64,000 nucleotides of DNA from Adineta vaga. Lineage: Eukaryota > Rotifera. Each line of letters opens with the position of its first letter. Position 1 is the first letter of the stretch. The position numbers were made by a program, and so were the translations under genes. Positions 1 through 14,207 of the stretch are shown here, one piece after another. The notes under the pieces are model-generated. The model was not told where the DNA came from and searched no databases. It was given only the letters and a program-made list of their open reading frames with translations. Location: positions 5,208,001-5,272,000 of the forward strand of contig CP075497.1 in the NCBI GenBank assembly GCA_021613535.1. The letters are read 5' to 3'.

Positions 1-1428
1 AGGATATTCGGTTATCTTGAAATGACAAAAAGAAATGAGATGATTTGATAGAATTTTTCAGTTTCTACATACGCCGAGATTAATGATGCCAAACATTCGT
101 TCCATAAGTGTTCGTAATCGTTTCGTATGTTTCAAATATGAAGTGAGCATTTTCCAGCGTAAATAACGAAAAAATGAAGTGACTTCAAAATCAAGTTCAT
201 AGATAAGAAATGGTTGAGCAAGTTTTTGTACGAGATATTTCATTGTTTGAAGAACATTTTTCGAATAACGTAATTCACAATTAAACATATAATCAATTAA
301 AGTATTTTCACTTAATTTGGAAATATATGTTGCAACTGTCATTTTATTATGACAATTTGAATTTGCTGATAATTGATCATTTTGATTCTCATTTTTCGAT
401 GAAGATGTTTGCTTAGGTTTCAAAACATCTGGAAATGTTTTTGGTGATGAATATGATTCATAGAAAACTGATGGTAATCGTAATGAAGAAAGATTATGGT
501 TGAGATTCTCAATTTGAAGATTCGGTGCAGAAATTGTTAGTTCAATCAAATTAACAGTACGAAATGGTTCTTCACAGTCATTGAACAATTCTTAATGAGA
601 AAGAAAATGAAAATGTCAAAGAAGATAATAGGATAAATAAAGCTTCTTGATTTACTTGAAGGTATATAAATAGTTTCTTGGTTCATATCCATTGATTGTT
701 GTGTATTGATATTTGAAGTAATTGATGATATAGACGAACGGGATTCTTGAGTAATACTTGTTGTACTAGAATTATCAATTTCTGAATCATCGATATCTCC
801 AACAGAAGACAAACGTTCATTCGAAATCTTTTCTAATGATACTTGTTTGTTTTGCATTAATTTCTCTTGATATTTCTGATAGCTTCTCAACGCTTTTTCT
901 TTCACTTTTTTTGGTATTCGACCCATTTTTACACTTTCCATTGCCATACCTCGTTCGAAACATCGTTTTAATCGACATGCTTTACATCGATTACGTGTTT
1001 GAGTATTAATAACACATCTATTACCGAAAAAACATCGGTATATAATATTCTGAGTAATACTTCGTTTGAAGAAACCCTATAATAAACCAAACGAAGTTAT
1101 TCAGTCATATAGACAATGAGTTTTTAAGTAAAAACAAGTAGAACATACTTTACATCCTTCACATGTGATCACACCGTAATGAACTCCTGTCGCTTTATCG
1201 TGACATATTCGACTATAAACAGATCAAGTCAATGAATATTTAAATGGAATTATAAACATACCATTTGCCAAATGGAAATGATAACGTTCCTTTTGGTGTT
1301 TTTTTATTCATAATTATTTCCATTTGATCGTTTTGTTCTTGTTTGAGTTCTTGTTTCACCTGCGTCTGTGAAGCAAACATTGATGAACTAGTATGGAATG
1401 TTTCCATAAAAACCATTTTATTGTTCAT
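1..1428 (-). CDS. Nuclear hormone receptor (NR1-like), 3' end beyond window
   Basis: Ligand-type transcription factor. Exons read 1428-1262, 1212-1149, 1076-656, 590-73 and 15-1, about 395 residues so far. Exons 2 and 3 encode a canonical two-finger DNA-binding domain. Finger 1 begins [10 protein letters not shown] and carries the P-box CEGCKG. Finger 2 has the C-x5-C-x9-C-x2-C spacing and ends [11 protein letters not shown]. The following [10 protein letters not shown] stretch resembles the T/A-box of NR1 receptors such as E75, Rev-erb and ROR, but I cannot assign a subfamily. A Ser/Thr-rich hinge of over 100 residues follows, then a helical region that is only weakly like a ligand-binding domain; the rest lies outside the window. 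The start chosen is the first Met of the first exon (MNNKM). A T-rich acceptor lies just upstream at about 1450, so a 5' non-coding or further coding exon is possible. Confidence 0.9.
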
Positions 1429-3718
1429 TCGATCAATAATTTCTATGCCTAAAACAAGAAAAAGAAAATAGAAATAAATAAAGAAATTTTCTTCCATACT
1501 ATTAAAAAAATCCCTTTGAATAAAACGCGTTGTTACTCTCTGTGTGTCGTCTTATGCAACTAACGATCATAGACGACTTCAAATAGCTACGACTAGAACG
1601 CAAAAAAAATGTGACGAGGAAAGGAAAGAAAGTTAAAAAAACACAATCTAGAACACAGAATCAACCGATGCTTTTTTTCCTCCTTACATTTTTATGCCAT
1701 ATTTTCTTTTGAAGATGCTGCACTGGAAATCCGTTGACGTCACACCTGTGTTACATCTCGCATGGAAAGTAAAAGAATCTTATGATTATCAGTAAACAAA
1801 TCGAGATTCTATCATACGCTCGAAAACCTAGTCATCTTAGGACTGACAAGAAGAGAATATCATTTCATTTCTGTCATATTGTTACTTTAACGAAAATTAT
1901 AACATTTCAGTTACGAATTATATCGAATAAATAACATTTTATTCGCAACAAAAGTCAGCATAATAAATGAATCTAACAGTGAAGTTTTCTCATCGATGAT
2001 TAACATGAAAAAACATAACTCAGTTTTTCTTCAAGATAAATCTATCTACGGAAATTTAGTTGTATTGATTATGCACTTAATATTATATAAAACTATTTCC
2101 ATTTTAATTTCTTCTCATACTAGATGATCTCTCAATGTACGATACCAATCACATTAGACAAAACGGATCTGGTGAACAACCTTTTTTTTGAAAACTTTTT
2201 CATCTTTTTTTCTTTTGATGAATTATTTCCGAGTATCATATATGGGAGAATAGAAAAACAATTAATAGATTTATAAACAACATAAAGTATAAAATAATAT
2301 AATTAATACGTCTATCTACGTTTCTTCAATTAAAAACGAAAGACAGAGATGATAATGAATAAAACTTTGAATGGCCTGACTCAACTGCATCCTCATTATC
2401 TTCAAGTTCATCAAGTATTCAAATACTCAGTAAATTTCAGCAGGTCATACTTTCTACGAAACCATCTGCTAGCACTAATAATGAAAGTATATTAATGTTC
2501 TATTCATTTTTTGAGAGAGAAATTCGCTAAAATGAAAAGACATATTTATTCAATGAAAAATACTTTAAGAATTAAAATAATCATTTGTGTGTAAATCTCA
2601 CTGTATATATAAATTTTATTTATTCTCGACTCATCGGATATACACAGCGCCTTTAAATTCTGACAAACATCGTACGTAGTAATGCATGTGTCGTATCTCT
2701 CAACAAAAAGATTAAAAGAAAAGCTTGATATTGCTTATTCCAGTTTATTAAATTCAAAGTAAACATCAAATATTAAAACAAGAAGAAGTCGAGCAGAAAT
2801 TTATGATAGAATATCACTCACAAACCTCTAGAAATGTGTGCACTATAACATAATAAGACACTTGAAGTCTTTTAATATGAAGAGAGATAGACAAGACAAT
2901 CGTCAGAAAACTTTTCTGTTAAATATATGTGACATTCTCTCCGATGAAAATATCACTTAGTTCGGACAATATTGTCATATTTTGACCTAAATGTCAGCTG
3001 AAACAGTATCTTGATTAAATGCTCTGAACTATTTTCGGCCAGCTAACATCCACAGCTTTAATCCTTTCAAAAGTCATTTATCATAGTTGACTTTCTATTT
3101 ATTTCTCAATTCCTCAATTTAGATGCTTTATTTTAGTGACCTTCAGCATAATCTAAGGCGTTGATATGCTTAAACGAAACATCACGCTATTTCTTTTAAG
3201 CATCTGAGGATACGATATGTCCCTACCGTACAGAGAATAATTATGAACATAGATTATCTCTTAGTATTTCATTAGATTTCATTTTGATATAGTACTCAAA
3301 TGAACGCACCCAATAGATAAATTTGATCTTAATTAAGATAACTTATATTCTATTGGTAATTATTGGTTAGAGATGATTTAATCTATGCAATATTGCTTCG
3401 TTGATATAAAGAAGAGTATCTCATGAGAATTGATTCACAAAAGATGAAACAATGTCGTAAGATTTTGATAATCTCTAGTTAAGTATGTTGGTTTTTCTAA
3501 AATGAAACTTCCATCGAATACAAACTTTTATTTTAACATTCATTTTTGAAATCATATATGTCACATTTGGTATATAAAACTGCATTTATTCTATATCAAT
3601 CAATAAAATCTTTTTTTTATGTAATAAATTTAATCATTTATATGAAAAACAAAGAGAAAAAAGAAAAGATATGTGAATACGATAATTACAAATTAAACAG
3701 TATAAAAAGAAGTAGAGA
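1429..3718. other. Intergenic, nuclear receptor to MTCL gene
   Basis: AT-rich spacer of about 2.3 kb with no convincing coding exon on either strand. It holds the upstream region of the receptor gene and the 3' flank of the MTCL gene. A TTTATT at 3585-3590 is an AATAAA poly(A) signal on the minus strand, about 130 nt past the MTCL stop. Confidence 0.5.
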
Positions 3719-6700
3719 TTATGATTCATCTTTGCTCTAAAATAAAAAAGAAAGAAAATTGTCAATAAGTATAGAATTAAATCTAAGACTTACAAGAGAA
3801 ATCATCAGTGGTCTTGCAGTTGATGTTGGTTTTCTTATACTACTACTGTTCGTCGTTATGATTGAATCACTTGCACTAACCATGCTTGTGGTTGAATCAA
3901 ATGACATGGTCTGTCGACTTGAATTTGAATGTCTAAATATTGCTTTTGTTGCCGACATAGTCGGATCTTTGTCAACATTTCTTAAAAGATCCGGAAAGTC
4001 AATTATTTTTGATTTATCTATAGATGAGTGTGATGAAGCTTGTTGTTGATCATCAGTTGGATTTTCCACATTGTTAGTGTTGGATTTTATTTGTTCATCT
4101 GTTTTTGATTGTATATTTACTGAATCTGTAGCAACAGAAGTGGTTTCTGATGTATTTCGTTTGGATTTTGATGTTTTATCAGATGAGCCGTCAAATTTAT
4201 GAATGAGATCTTTTAATCCTGACGTTCGTCTGACTAAGGATGGACCTGTTGGTTCAGTATTTGTTGTTGGATTTGTCTCTTTACGAGATGTTCCATTTGG
4301 TGCTGCAGATGACTTCGATGTGGGCTTTTTCAATTCAACCAAACGACCTCGTTGTTTTGATTGAGCAGTAGTTGTAGGGGCAGGTGGAGGAAGTTTTTTC
4401 TTTGTATCTTTTGATGTATTTGTTGCCGATGTTGTTGTTGTTGTTGTTGTTGCTGGCGGTGACGGTGATGTCGTGAGAATCATTTGTGAAGAAGGCATGG
4501 ATCCTGGCTGTGCTGCAGATTGTGGTGGGGGAGGAGGAGGAGGAGATGGCTCTTGTTCAGGTATAACAGCATCTTTTGAGCGAAAACGAAATGGTGAACG
4601 ATGTCGTAGGGTTTTCAATATACCCTTTGATGGTCGATTGCCAGATTGATCTGATTTTCTTGTGGTTCTTTCTTTAGTTTCTAAATCAATATCTTCATCA
4701 AGAAAATGAACAGTTGCTGCTGCTGCTACTGCTGTTGCTGTTGGTGTTGCTGCTGACGCTGTTCCTTTATCTGGCGATTGGACACGAAAACGAAAACGAC
4801 GACTCAACGAAAAAAAACGATTTTTTGATGTACCCATTGCATTACCACTGTTAGCTGCTGTCACCGAACTGGACATTATATCAGATATAAGACTGTCATC
4901 TGGTGATGATATTACAGATGGTAAATGTTCATGACTATTATTTGCATTATTATCGAAACGAGATCGTCGTTGACTTGTACTCGTAGGTATAACTGGATTA
5001 TTTTCCGGAGGAGCTGAAGCTAACCGTTTCTTTGCTGCTAATGCATCAGAATAATTAACTATATTGGTAAAACTATCATCACGAACAATTGATGCACTCT
5101 TTTCGGATTTTCTAAAAATGAAGATGAAAATAATGACGATAAAAGAAGTAGAAGAAGTAAAATTGAATTTTGGACTAACATAGTTTTCTCAACATTACAT
5201 GAATAGAGTTTTCTCCTACTACTGAGAATTTGAGGATATCATGTCTATAAGAACAAAGAATGAAGATTGCTCCTTTTTTCCTCTCCGGATACATACGGTG
5301 AGATCGAACAGGAAGATCATCATTACCATTTGTTTTCCTCTTTTTTTTCTCCTTTTTCTAAAGTGCTACATTATATTTGTATGCAAAATGTCAACAATAA
5401 TAAGAAAAATATTCAGTGGTGAAAAGACATCCCACAAGAGAAAGAAAGAACGAAGAATAATTACTACCGATCATGTCATATATCATTCAATCAATAAAGA
5501 CGATCGTGTCACTCACGTTTTCTTTCTTTCTTTGCCTCTCTCTCGTCATCTCCTCAAAGAATGCTGCAAAACAGAATAACTTTTTTTCTGTTTTCTATTA
5601 TTTTCGATTCAATAGATATTAGAAAGGAAATGAAGTGTCATTTCTTTCATACTTACGCTCGAATAAAATCCATAAAACGACGATATGAGAAGAGATGATC
5701 CTCAACACGATCAATTTTACTTGCAATCTAGTTAATAATCAAATTACATGTCAATATTTCTTATATGAAATATCTAAACAAACCTCTTCAATACTAGCTG
5801 CAGTATTTTCTTGAGCTGAATATGTTTTATCAAACATACGTTGTTTATCTTTATCATTAATTGTAACTGGTAAAGGTACGGAATCATCCATTGTGCCAAC
5901 AATTTCACTTGCACTAGCTGCTCGTCCATCAATAGTTCCATGTGGAAGGTCGATATCGTCTGCTAATGTTTCACGACTAAAACTTGATAAACTTGTTTTT
6001 GTTGTAGCATCATGTTGAAAACTATTCATTGATAATGGACCAATACTTATATCACGAACAAGATGACTAGTATTATCACTACCAGATTTGATCTAGGAAA
6101 AAGAATTACAAAGAACGATTGACAATACGTTTGCTTTGTCTGTACGAGAACAATACCTGTTTTAATAATCGATCAAATTTGAATAAGACTGATTCTTTGG
6201 TATTGTATTGTTGTCTTAATTGTGCATATAAATCACTTTGTTGTTTTCTCCAATAATTCCAATCGGATGAATTCTTATCACGTAAACGTTGCATTTCACC
6301 TTTGAGCAATTGAACATCATCAACAACAACTTCTAATTCTTTGATTTTATTTAATAATAATTCATTTTCTGTCATTAAAATATTGATTTTTTCCGTTAGA
6401 TGACTTGGTGCTTCTCGATTTGTTATCTGTTTCTGCAGATCTTTTAATAATTGTTGAGATTGTTGAAGTTGTTTTTGTAAATCAGTACGTTCTTTTTTCC
6501 ATACTGTATCCAAATCTTTTCGTTGACGTTTATTTACTTTAGATAATTGTTCTTCAAGCTAAATATAAATACAAATAAGTCTTTCTACGAAAAAATACAT
6601 TCGTCTTGTTTACTTCATTGATCTTTCCAGCCAAATCAGTTCGTTGTATTTCCCATTGTTGTTTATCAATATTGAATTTATTTTGTTTCTCTTGACTATG

Positions 6701-9700
6701 CAATTCAAGATCGTATAATTTTTGACGAAGACGATCAACTGCATTTTGTAATTCTAATTTTAATTTAATACTTTCATCATACTAAAATGAAAAAGATGAT
6801 TTGGTTTTTAATATAAAATAAAAACTAATCCATCACTTTGCGTTGTTTTTCTGACATATCTGTTTTAAGTCGTGCCCATGCATGCCCATCAGCATCATAT
6901 TTAACTTGTAATTCTTTATATTTCTTTTCAAAATCTTTAACCATTTTTAATAATTCATCTTTTTCACTATTTGATTGATTTAAACGAAGTTTATAAGATT
7001 CAATTTCAGCATCAATTATTTGTTGACGACATTCAGCTTTCACACGAGCTATTTCATCTTCAATAACAATCGATTTTGGTCGTTCCTATAAACAAATGAA
7101 AATACATTCAAAATAACGGTAGCAAACTTCTCATAAACTAAATCCTAATTTCTTTGAACGAACCATATGTGACACGTAGTAGTCACAGCTTGTCTTTGAG
7201 ATCTCATTGAACTTGATAAAGAGTAGCGTATTCTTCATTCTTTGTTCATATAATAAAAATGTTACTTGAAACTGTCATTTCTCATCAAAGATATATATTC
7301 TATTATAAGAACAACTTGTACGAGAACTTCAAATACGATCGAAAGAAGAAGTACTACTTTAACTGATGATACAGTACAGACGCGACAAATCTAACATTTG
7401 TAAGTCTTATTGGTTTTATACGAGACATATATATGAATCAGTTATAGAAAACATTGATCTTCTATAAAGATCAGGAATAATCTAATAAATTGAATTAATG
7501 CAAAGAAAAAGCAGCTGAATGATAATTGAGTAATATACGCTGACCTTTTCTATTTTTATGATGAAAACTTACGTTCTGTTGAGATAATCGTAAAGATTCC
7601 AAATCATATCTTAACATTTCTTTTTCCATATTTAATTTATCCATTTCTTTCGTCATGCCAACAATCTGTTCTTCTAATTGTTTTCCTAATGTATAATATT
7701 TTTCTTCTAATTCCCGTAATTCCATTCGATGTTTTTGACATTCTTTAACTTTGGTTTCTATAATATCTTCTTTTTCAATAATTTTCATTGATAATTCATT
7801 AACACGTGTTTGTTTTTGATCAAGTTTCTTTTCAAATGTAACGATCGATTGACGTAATTGTTCAACATGTCGAGCATCTTGTAATTGTTTAGCATTTAAT
7901 GATGCTAAACGTGTATTCTCCTTTTGTAATTCATTATTCACACTTTTCTGTTGTTCATAATTCTTTTCAAGTGTTTGATTCGTTAAGATTTGATTTTTTA
8001 ATTGTTCTTCAATTGTTTTCGATGATAATTGTATATCATCAATTGTTGTTTGTAATTGATGACAAATTTGTTGAGTATCTTCAAGTTCATGCTTGGTATT
8101 ATCAAGTTCTTCTAAGAGTGTACAAGTATCATTAGCATCATAAGTTAAATTCGTTAGACGATAACGAATTTTATCAAGAATTTCATGTTTATTCTGTATT
8201 AGATTTAAAAATTCATTTGCTTGTTGAAGAATTGCAGATGTTTGATGATTCACTTTATTGATTGTTGTTGAAGTTTCATCATCCTTATGAACACAAAAGA
8301 GAGATTTTTATTTTTACATAATCAATTGAACAATCTTTTTTTCGTATAATCGATTCTTTTGCTCACTTAATATTTCAAAATTACTGGGTACATTTCATCC
8401 TTGACCCCCGCTAATTATTTTCAATTACATATATATATATATATCAGGGTACGGTTTTCGAGTAGTACTATATCATCTCTATTGCATAACAGTTAAATAA
8501 ACATTTTCCCTCCTCACATTCTTTTTTTTCTTTTTGTCTAAAGAAATCAGCCTAGAGCTGCTAAACAACTTGAGCATGATGCAAAATTCATTACATCTAT
8601 TTCTTCTTAAAAGAAAAACTAATTTCGCACATGAATAATTGACGAGATAAATAACATACCGGTGTTTGTTGATTCCATCGATTTGGACGTAATGATTGTT
8701 GTAAATCGGTAAGAATCTTATCATCAATTTTATTTTCTTTGATAAAATTAATTAGATTCTCTGCAAAAGAAAAACTTTATGTGTAATCAAAACAAAAGGG
8801 AAGATAAATTTACCGATTTTCTCTGTAAATAAATGAAGATCTTCATTAATTGCATCACCAACTCCTTGTTTCGATTGTTCATCGAGTTTAACTAAAAGAG
8901 TTTCTTTTTCCTTTAAATAAAAAAACAAAAAGCAAAAATGAAACTAAAGTCAAATAAAATCAATAATTTCAATTTACCAAAACTGAATTATTCAATTCAT
9001 CTTCTAATCGTAATAATTTATTTTTTAATAAACGAATTTCATCAAATGATGCATCGAGTTGTTCTCGAAGATTTCCTCCACCATCAACACTAACGCCTCG
9101 TCGTGATCGACTTCCATCATCATTGACATGTATATTATTATTACTATTTGATGTTCTGTCAACACTTCGACTTCGTTGTTTTAATATTTTATATTGAATA
9201 CGTAATTGAGAGATTTCATTATCACGATTGGTAAGATCTTGTTTAAGTTGATTCATTTCATCATTAAGTATGGAAATTTTTTGTTGATATGCATTCATTA
9301 AATCTGATATATTATGTCCGTTAACATTCGTTGAAGATTTTATATGAAGATTGCCTCTATTTATATTTGAATTGAACCATGCTAATTCTTCCATCAGAAC
9401 ATATTCTCGAAAAAGTGATTCATATAAATAAACAGATAACTGCCATGAATGATAATCATCATTCGTTTCCTAGACAAGAAAAACTTTTCGTTTTTCAAAA
9501 TTTGATTTTTCTTTTTACCGTTGATAGTTTTTCATCAAATGATTCTTTAAGTGTATCTAAATGTTGTTTTAATGATAGATTTAATTTTTCTGTTATCATT
9601 CTTGATTCTTCGCTTTTTTCTAGTTCAGTATGTAATCGTACACTAACTTCTTTTGCAATTAATAATTCTTCGTCAAGATCACGAACTCGATAATTATCAC

Positions 9701-11671
9701 GGGTTAATTGATGAATTTTTTCTAAAAAAAAAGAAATCATCATTTTTTTTTCTCTCTCTCTCTCTTTCGTGAAACCTTTCATCTTCAACTTGATGTTCAT
9801 TTATGAAACCAATCAAAATAAAAACTCTCGAAAGAAGCTCTATGTTTTCCTTTTTATCAGTCGAAAGATAATCTTACCTTCCAATGTTGTTTTATCAGCT
9901 TCGATATTTTCATTTCGTTTTTCAGCTTTACGTAATTTAAATTGAAGAATACGACAATTTTTAGCTAAAGAAATAAAACAAAAAAAAAGAACAATTTCAA
10001 TTGATATTAAAACATCAGATCATCTTCAACTAACCAGCTATTTCCAATTCTGCTTGTAATTGTTTAAATTCTTCAGCATCTTCCGTACGAAATTGATCAG
10101 TAATTTCATCCATTTCCTAAGAAAATTAACAAATTGATGGATAAATATTTTTCTTTTTTGACATGTTATCCTATACACATCTCGTTTAACCTTATCAATC
10201 ATGTTTAGAGTAAAGTGTTAAAAGAAACAAAGAAGATTATATGAGCATTGTTGATTGAAGAACAAGGCCTGTAAATTATGATCAAATAGCAGAAATCATT
10301 CGCACATCTGTATACGATTGAAAGAGCTTGATCTTTTCATGCATTTAGATCGAGATATATGTATATATATATATACAAATGATTTTTACCCGTCGTATAT
10401 CGTGAAGTTCTTGTCGAAGAGCATCGTTTTGTTGACGAAGTGCTTCACATACAATAATTGGATCAGAAGTTGTGTCTGTAAGACTTTCTAAAATAGACAT
10501 GTTGAGATATAAATGTAAATTTCAAGGATAATTATTCAATGCATATAGGCTTATTATAAAAGCAGAAGAAAGAACTGTACATACGTTTGTTGATTTACTC
10601 TATTCTCTTATTCAAAGAGCACTACTACTACACTTGAAAGGTATCGACGACCGGTTAGGTAATTTAACCGTTTTTGTACAACGATGATAGGCATATCGGA
10701 GTGAGCGATAACGAGTTGAATAGTTGACAACTTTCGAATATATATATATATGTGTATGTTCATGTGAGCACACACGCATGTGTTCTTTCTGACATATTTT
10801 CAAGGTTTTTGATTCTATTAGTTAAACTGTATATACATATTGAGAGAAATATTATTATATATGCTGCTCAACAACTTCATATGCAATTGCTTTTCTTATT
10901 ATCACAGTTGACATTAGTTTCATTGAAGAGAGAAAGGGAGACAAGGAGAAGAAATATAACCTATTCAGGTTAGTTATTTTGTCTTCTACTTAATCAATAA
11001 AAATTCTATTTGTATATTGGATAAGTATTTAGATAAATACTAGAAGAAAAATCATAAACAATCAATATTGTGTCATTATTAGACAGAAGAAATCGAAACA
11101 TTATTTTCATTTTTCTATTCTTTGATAGGAGGTAAGATTAATGATGAACAATGAACAGATGTGTATGTGTCAGATAAAGACTATCTGGTCTATAAGAACA
11201 GAGCGGGAGAGAAATAGAGAGAAAAGGTCAGAATCTGTTCAAATTACGTGATCGACAAAGATAGAAATCATGTAAGCAATACCATCAATTCATAGAATGA
11301 AGATAGATTTATGTTCTTAAATCAAAGTTAAATTGAAGTATAAAAAAAGAAAATGAAGGTTCTTACTCAATGAAATCGTATACAATCGAATTTACTTTTG
11401 TCATTGAAAATAGTCTCTATTGATGAAATTCAAAAAATGTAATTAGACACGGATGAAACTTCATCGTTGAAATACGATTGTCAATCACATTGGATGACAT
11501 ATTCATTATCTATTTGGTTTCTTCACACTCACCTTCATCATTATGATGTTGTTTGATTGTCATCTTCTTCTCGTTGTCACTAGTTGTATCAATGACAGTG
11601 GTAGTGGTGTCAGGTTTTTTATTTCCATTCAATTCAGTCGAAGTTGTTGAAATTTTAACAATTGTAGCCAT
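3719..11671 (-). CDS. MTCL: MTCL/SOGA-family microtubule cross-linking factor homolog
   Basis: Long coiled-coil protein, 1514 residues in 16 exons: 11671-11533, 10487-10390, 10116-10035, 9964-9878, 9721-9519, 9469-8978, 8910-8814, 8760-8660, 8283-7573, 7085-6837, 6781-6614, 6558-6157, 6092-5784, 5727-5657, 5111-3794, 3736-3719. The family call rests on a stretch around residues 100-160: AKNCRILQFKLRKAEK and then KEVSVRLHTELEKSEE. I recall this as the hallmark segment of vertebrate MTCL1 and SOGA proteins. Residues about 60-1000 are mostly heptad-like coiled coil. From about residue 1070 the protein is Ser/Thr/Pro-rich and probably disordered, with poly-Pro, poly-Ala and poly-Thr runs and basic clusters. 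Family members bundle and stabilise microtubules near cortex and Golgi; that role is inferred here. The last coding exon gives only SKDES and stop. The start is the first Met of the first supportable exon. Confidence 0.88.
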
Positions 11672-12490
11672 TGATAATTAAGGTTTTGTAAAAATAATCA
11701 ACGAGTTTAAGGAAACAATCAAGCACAATAAAATAATATTGATGACACCGAGAAACTAACTATCAATAATGCTTTGACTAACATCATCATTGATGAAGAC
11801 AAAATTGTTCAACAATATGTTCGTCTCTTTCTTTTTTCTTTCTCTCTCTCTCTCTCTTCTTCTTACTTTTTTTTCTTTTTCTCTTTCTCCGTGTCTAATA
11901 AATTCTATACCAAAAAAAACGACAATGCACGACTAGTATGAGAAAGAAGAAGACGAAGAAGAAGAAGAAAAGGAATAACTGTACAATACACACGTACGTA
12001 CATACATCAAATGGTTAAAGCAAAAAAAAAACGAGGGAGAACGCAGCGAATTCTTCTTTTCTTCTCTCACTCTTCTGTTCGTCGTTCTCACTTTGGTGCC
12101 AAAGTGTGTACAAGAAAGAGAAGGAGAAGAAAAAAAGACCATATATACGCTCGATACTACTGTGTGTATAAGAAAGATAATCAAGTAATGAAAGAAAGGA
12201 CGAAGGAGTAGGAGGAAGAGAAACAGGGTAGGAATAAAAAGTGCTTTGCATATACATAATGGAAGTTATCAGGCATTTTTCTTCGTCGCTTTTTTTTTGC
12301 TGATGCTTTTACCAATTACCATCGACTAGAGATATTGGAAATGGTTCCAAGATGATAATGATGATGAGACAAGCAAACGGGAGACATCAATGTATCCCAT
12401 CATCTTCTCTCTCTTGCGCGTTACTTGAGTTTCTTTTAACGATGATTATATTGTCGAGCCAATCGATGCGGTCAAGGAGTGTTGTTATTA

Positions 12491-12508
12491 GTGTGTGTGT
12501 GTGTGTGT
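12491..12508. repeat. (GT)9 microsatellite
   Basis: Uninterrupted GT dinucleotide run in the spacer upstream of the MTCL gene. Confidence 0.9.
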
Positions 12509-14057
12509 AGTATCTGGTGGTATGTTTGCACGTTGATCAAAAGCAATATCTCCATGAGTTGTCGAAGTTAAATACACACATTACCAACCTCTCTAACGCA
12601 TTCCATGTTCGATCAATAGTGTAAAAGATGTTCTATTAATAACAAATTACGTCATAATTCCTTGAAGAAATCAGATCTCGGATAAATAATTGTTCGATTA
12701 TTTGTTTTGATTTGCATGATGACATTTTAACTTTCATTGGAAAATTGAGAAGAAAAATCTCTTATAAAAATATTTTCCTACAAGAATTCTATTCGATTTT
12801 ATGATAAGTATTGTTAATTCGATTATTATTCTGTTTCGATGATTTAGTATAATAATATTTGTATTATCAAGTGTTGTTACTATCAATCATAAATCTATCT
12901 ATCATCAAGAACATTCATTCTTTTTATATTTTATTTTATCTACTTATCGATTGAGAAATGTAATCAATTTAGATATAAAAAAGAAAAGATTTGTTACTTT
13001 AATTCTCTTGAGATAAATTATTAATCAATAGAAATCTAGCATTTTCTTCATACATTATTAAATAGGGCAGATTTTTCTTTAAATATATATATATATATGA
13101 GAAGAGAACTTAATTAAAATAAACTTTGAGTAACGAATACAATGTTTCTAATCAAGGAGAAAAGGTAGTTTTTCATAGAAATTTGGATTGTTATTTCAAG
13201 CAATTGTATGAATATCATTTATACTTGTCAATATAAATATTTGATGTGAATGAAATTTATCGATGTTAATGGCTTTGGTGACTGACATGTAAAAAAATTC
13301 TAAATGAGTGATGAAAAGCGAGAAAAAAAAACACGAACAGAACATGAAATAATATTAACACTAATAGAAGATTGTATTTATATAAAGAGAAAAGGGTCCA
13401 GTTGAATCTATGATGAATACACATATCTATACAAAAAAAATCTCTCCATGAATCATTTCCCCTGTGGATAAATATATCGTGATTGTATCTACAGTAAAAT
13501 AATAATTATTTTTATCTTTATTTCGAGAAAAGAAGAAAAGGAAAGCTTGAGAATATCACTCTCGTTGATAAATATCTTTCTATTCAGTACTGTTGAAAAA
13601 CGCCAGAGTGAATAACAAAAAGCGATGAAATATCATCAGAGAAATACTTTTTCCAGCTGAAAGCAGACATGTTTACAATGATTAATACCAAAGTATTGTA
13701 GACAATAACAGATATACATATTTCCATTCATCATATTGTTTAACTTCCTTCATGTATTCTATGTGTATGCAATACTAATTTACGACTATTAAGATGTTGA
13801 TAATCAAAGCATACTAATGATCATATTTCTATGTAGAGAATATGAAATTGATTGGATGTTGTTGACATAGAAAGTGACTATTTAAAAGTCACAAAGAAGA
13901 TTACTTTGGTGTCTAACAAACAAATATGGAGTTCTTTATTACGAAAGATAAGACATATCAAGTATTCTTCCTATTGCAATTATATAAGTAAAATAGGAAT
14001 TACTTTTCTTTGTTCATTCGATTCTAATTGCTATGTGAAAACAAAAGAAATGAAATA

Positions 14058-14060
<3 letters not shown>

Positions 14061-14088
<28 letters not shown>
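14061..14088. repeat. (AT)14 microsatellite
   Basis: Uninterrupted AT dinucleotide run about 120 nt past the stop of the Ly6-like gene. Confidence 0.95.
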
Positions 14089-14207
14089 CTATGTACATGT
14101 AAGTATTCTATTTTTCTTTGTCGTTAAGAATCAATGAGCAAGAAACAAACAAAAATGCGAAATAAAAATGAATCAATCGATCATTGTTCAAAGAGTTTGA
14201 TTGGAAT

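Larger units (their letters stand above)
11672..14207. other. Intergenic, upstream of MTCL gene
   Basis: About 2.5 kb with no supportable exon. It contains CT-rich tracts near 11830-11890, a (GT)9 run at 12491-12508 and an (AT)14 run at 14061-14088. Reading frames here come from these low-complexity tracts and do not look coding. Presumably promoter and 5' UTR of the MTCL gene plus the 3' flank of the next gene. Confidence 0.45.

Noticed and set aside
5241-5579. Plus-strand open frame of 112 codons
   Set aside because: It sits in an MTCL intron on the opposite strand and is made of T-rich intron sequence.
10540-10565. Possible spliced-leader RNA sequence (GGCTTATTA match)
   Set aside because: The similarity ends after about nine bases and no donor or Sm-like site follows.
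12011-12257. Overlapping open frames on both strands near 12 kb
   Set aside because: They lie in purine/pyrimidine-rich low-complexity DNA, with no domain, splice support or coding-like composition.
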